Assembly (NCBI GenBank): GCA_003695725.1
Contig: RFHX01000354.1
Span: forward strand, 1-14,210
Length of the DNA: 14,210 bases
DNA from: J061 sp003695725 [NCBI: Candidatus Schekmanbacteria bacterium]
Lineage (GTDB): Bacteria; Schekmanbacteria; GWA2-38-11
Direction of reading: 5' to 3'
Of the stretch, positions 13,969-14,210 are shown in pieces. The stretch's first letter is position 1; every line of letters starts with the position of its first letter. The notes under the pieces were generated by a model that was not told the origin of the DNA, did no database searches, and saw only the letters and a program-made list of their open reading frames with translations. The position numbers were made by a program, and so were the translations under genes.

Positions 13969-13998
13969 AATATACATGTTTTGAAAGAAAGATGTCAA
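13969..13998 (-). promoter_or_regulatory. Probable sigma-70-type promoter of the cytochrome operon
   Basis: A perfect TTGACA (13998-13993, minus strand) is followed after 18 bp by TATATT (13974-13969). Transcription would begin near 13962, giving a leader of about 40 bases with the AGGAG site. This is the best promoter match in the window. No second promoter of similar quality is visible before the Rieske gene, supporting one five-gene transcript. Confidence 0.6.
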
Positions 13999-14131
13999 TA
14001 AACAGCTTTCCTTAGAATAGTTTGCAATTATTATGCCAACCAACAAAGAAAATCTTTTTTTCATCAACTATTTGAAATAAAAGGATATTTTAGTGATTTT
14101 AAAAAAATGGGGAAAAATATAAACTCTAAGT

Positions 14132-14210
14132 ATGAGACATTATGTCAAATTAGAAAGGACATTTAAAGATAATAAAGAGAGTTATTTGCTACAAATGATT
14201 AGGTTGATAA
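14132..14210 (+). CDS. Possible start of a divergent gene, cut by the right edge
   Basis: From ATG at 14132 a plus-strand frame stays open for 26 codons to the window end (MRHYVKLERT...). There is no convincing ribosome site or recognisable domain, and a short open frame is expected by chance in this AT-rich DNA. All three minus-strand frames contain stops in the last 30 bases, so no minus-strand gene covers the edge. The rest of 13931-14131 holds the cytochrome promoter and nothing else I can identify. Confidence 0.2.
   Translation, partial: MRHYVKLERTFKDNKESYLLQMIRLI

Noticed and set aside
1-14210. CRISPR array, tRNA, rRNA or intact insertion sequence
   Set aside because: No regularly spaced direct repeats, cloverleaf arms, rRNA-like conserved stretches or transposase-like proteins were seen on either strand.

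Overview
The window is an AT-rich bacterial segment with two functional blocks. Almost every gene is on the minus strand, so gene order below follows transcription from high to low coordinates. The heptose enzyme HldE implies an LPS-bearing, Gram-negative cell. The quinol-oxidising b6-type/Rieske complex with multihaem cytochromes c implies a respiratory, probably anaerobic, menaquinone-using lineage. The overall flavour is that of deltaproteobacterial, Nitrospirota-like or candidate-phylum genomes (for example Schekmanbacteria). That placement is inference, because no rRNA or marker gene is present.

Block 1 (about 14.0 to 9.07 kb) is an electron-transfer operon. A good TTGACA/TATATT promoter precedes a remarkable gene: a receiver (REC) domain fused through one membrane helix to a NapC/NrfH-like cytochrome with 12 candidate haem sites. 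It is followed by a Rieske protein, a split cytochrome b (cytochrome b6 and subunit IV) and a membrane-anchored nine-haem cytochrome. No cytochrome f or c1 is present, so the multihaem proteins probably take electrons from the Rieske centre. The REC-cytochrome fusion is the most unusual item in the window.

A gene-free stretch of about 475 bp (8.6 to 9.07 kb) separates the blocks. It holds a probable promoter for the next gene and several inverted repeats.

Block 2 (8.58 to 0.79 kb) is a cell-envelope sugar cluster. It contains a DegT/DnrJ/EryC1 aminotransferase, an uncharacterised deoxyhypusine-synthase-like protein, bifunctional HldE, a WecB-type UDP-GlcNAc 2-epimerase, a second DegT aminotransferase on the opposite strand, a Gfo/Idh/MocA dehydrogenase and a hexapeptide N-acetyltransferase. 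The dehydrogenase, aminotransferase, acetyltransferase and epimerase resemble WbpB, WbpE, WbpD and WbpI, which make UDP-diacetamido-uronic acids for O-antigen. The UDP-GlcNAc 6-dehydrogenase step (WbpA) is not in the window. The left edge cuts an L-2-hydroxyglutarate oxidase-like flavoprotein.

I saw no rRNA, tRNA, CRISPR array or intact mobile element.
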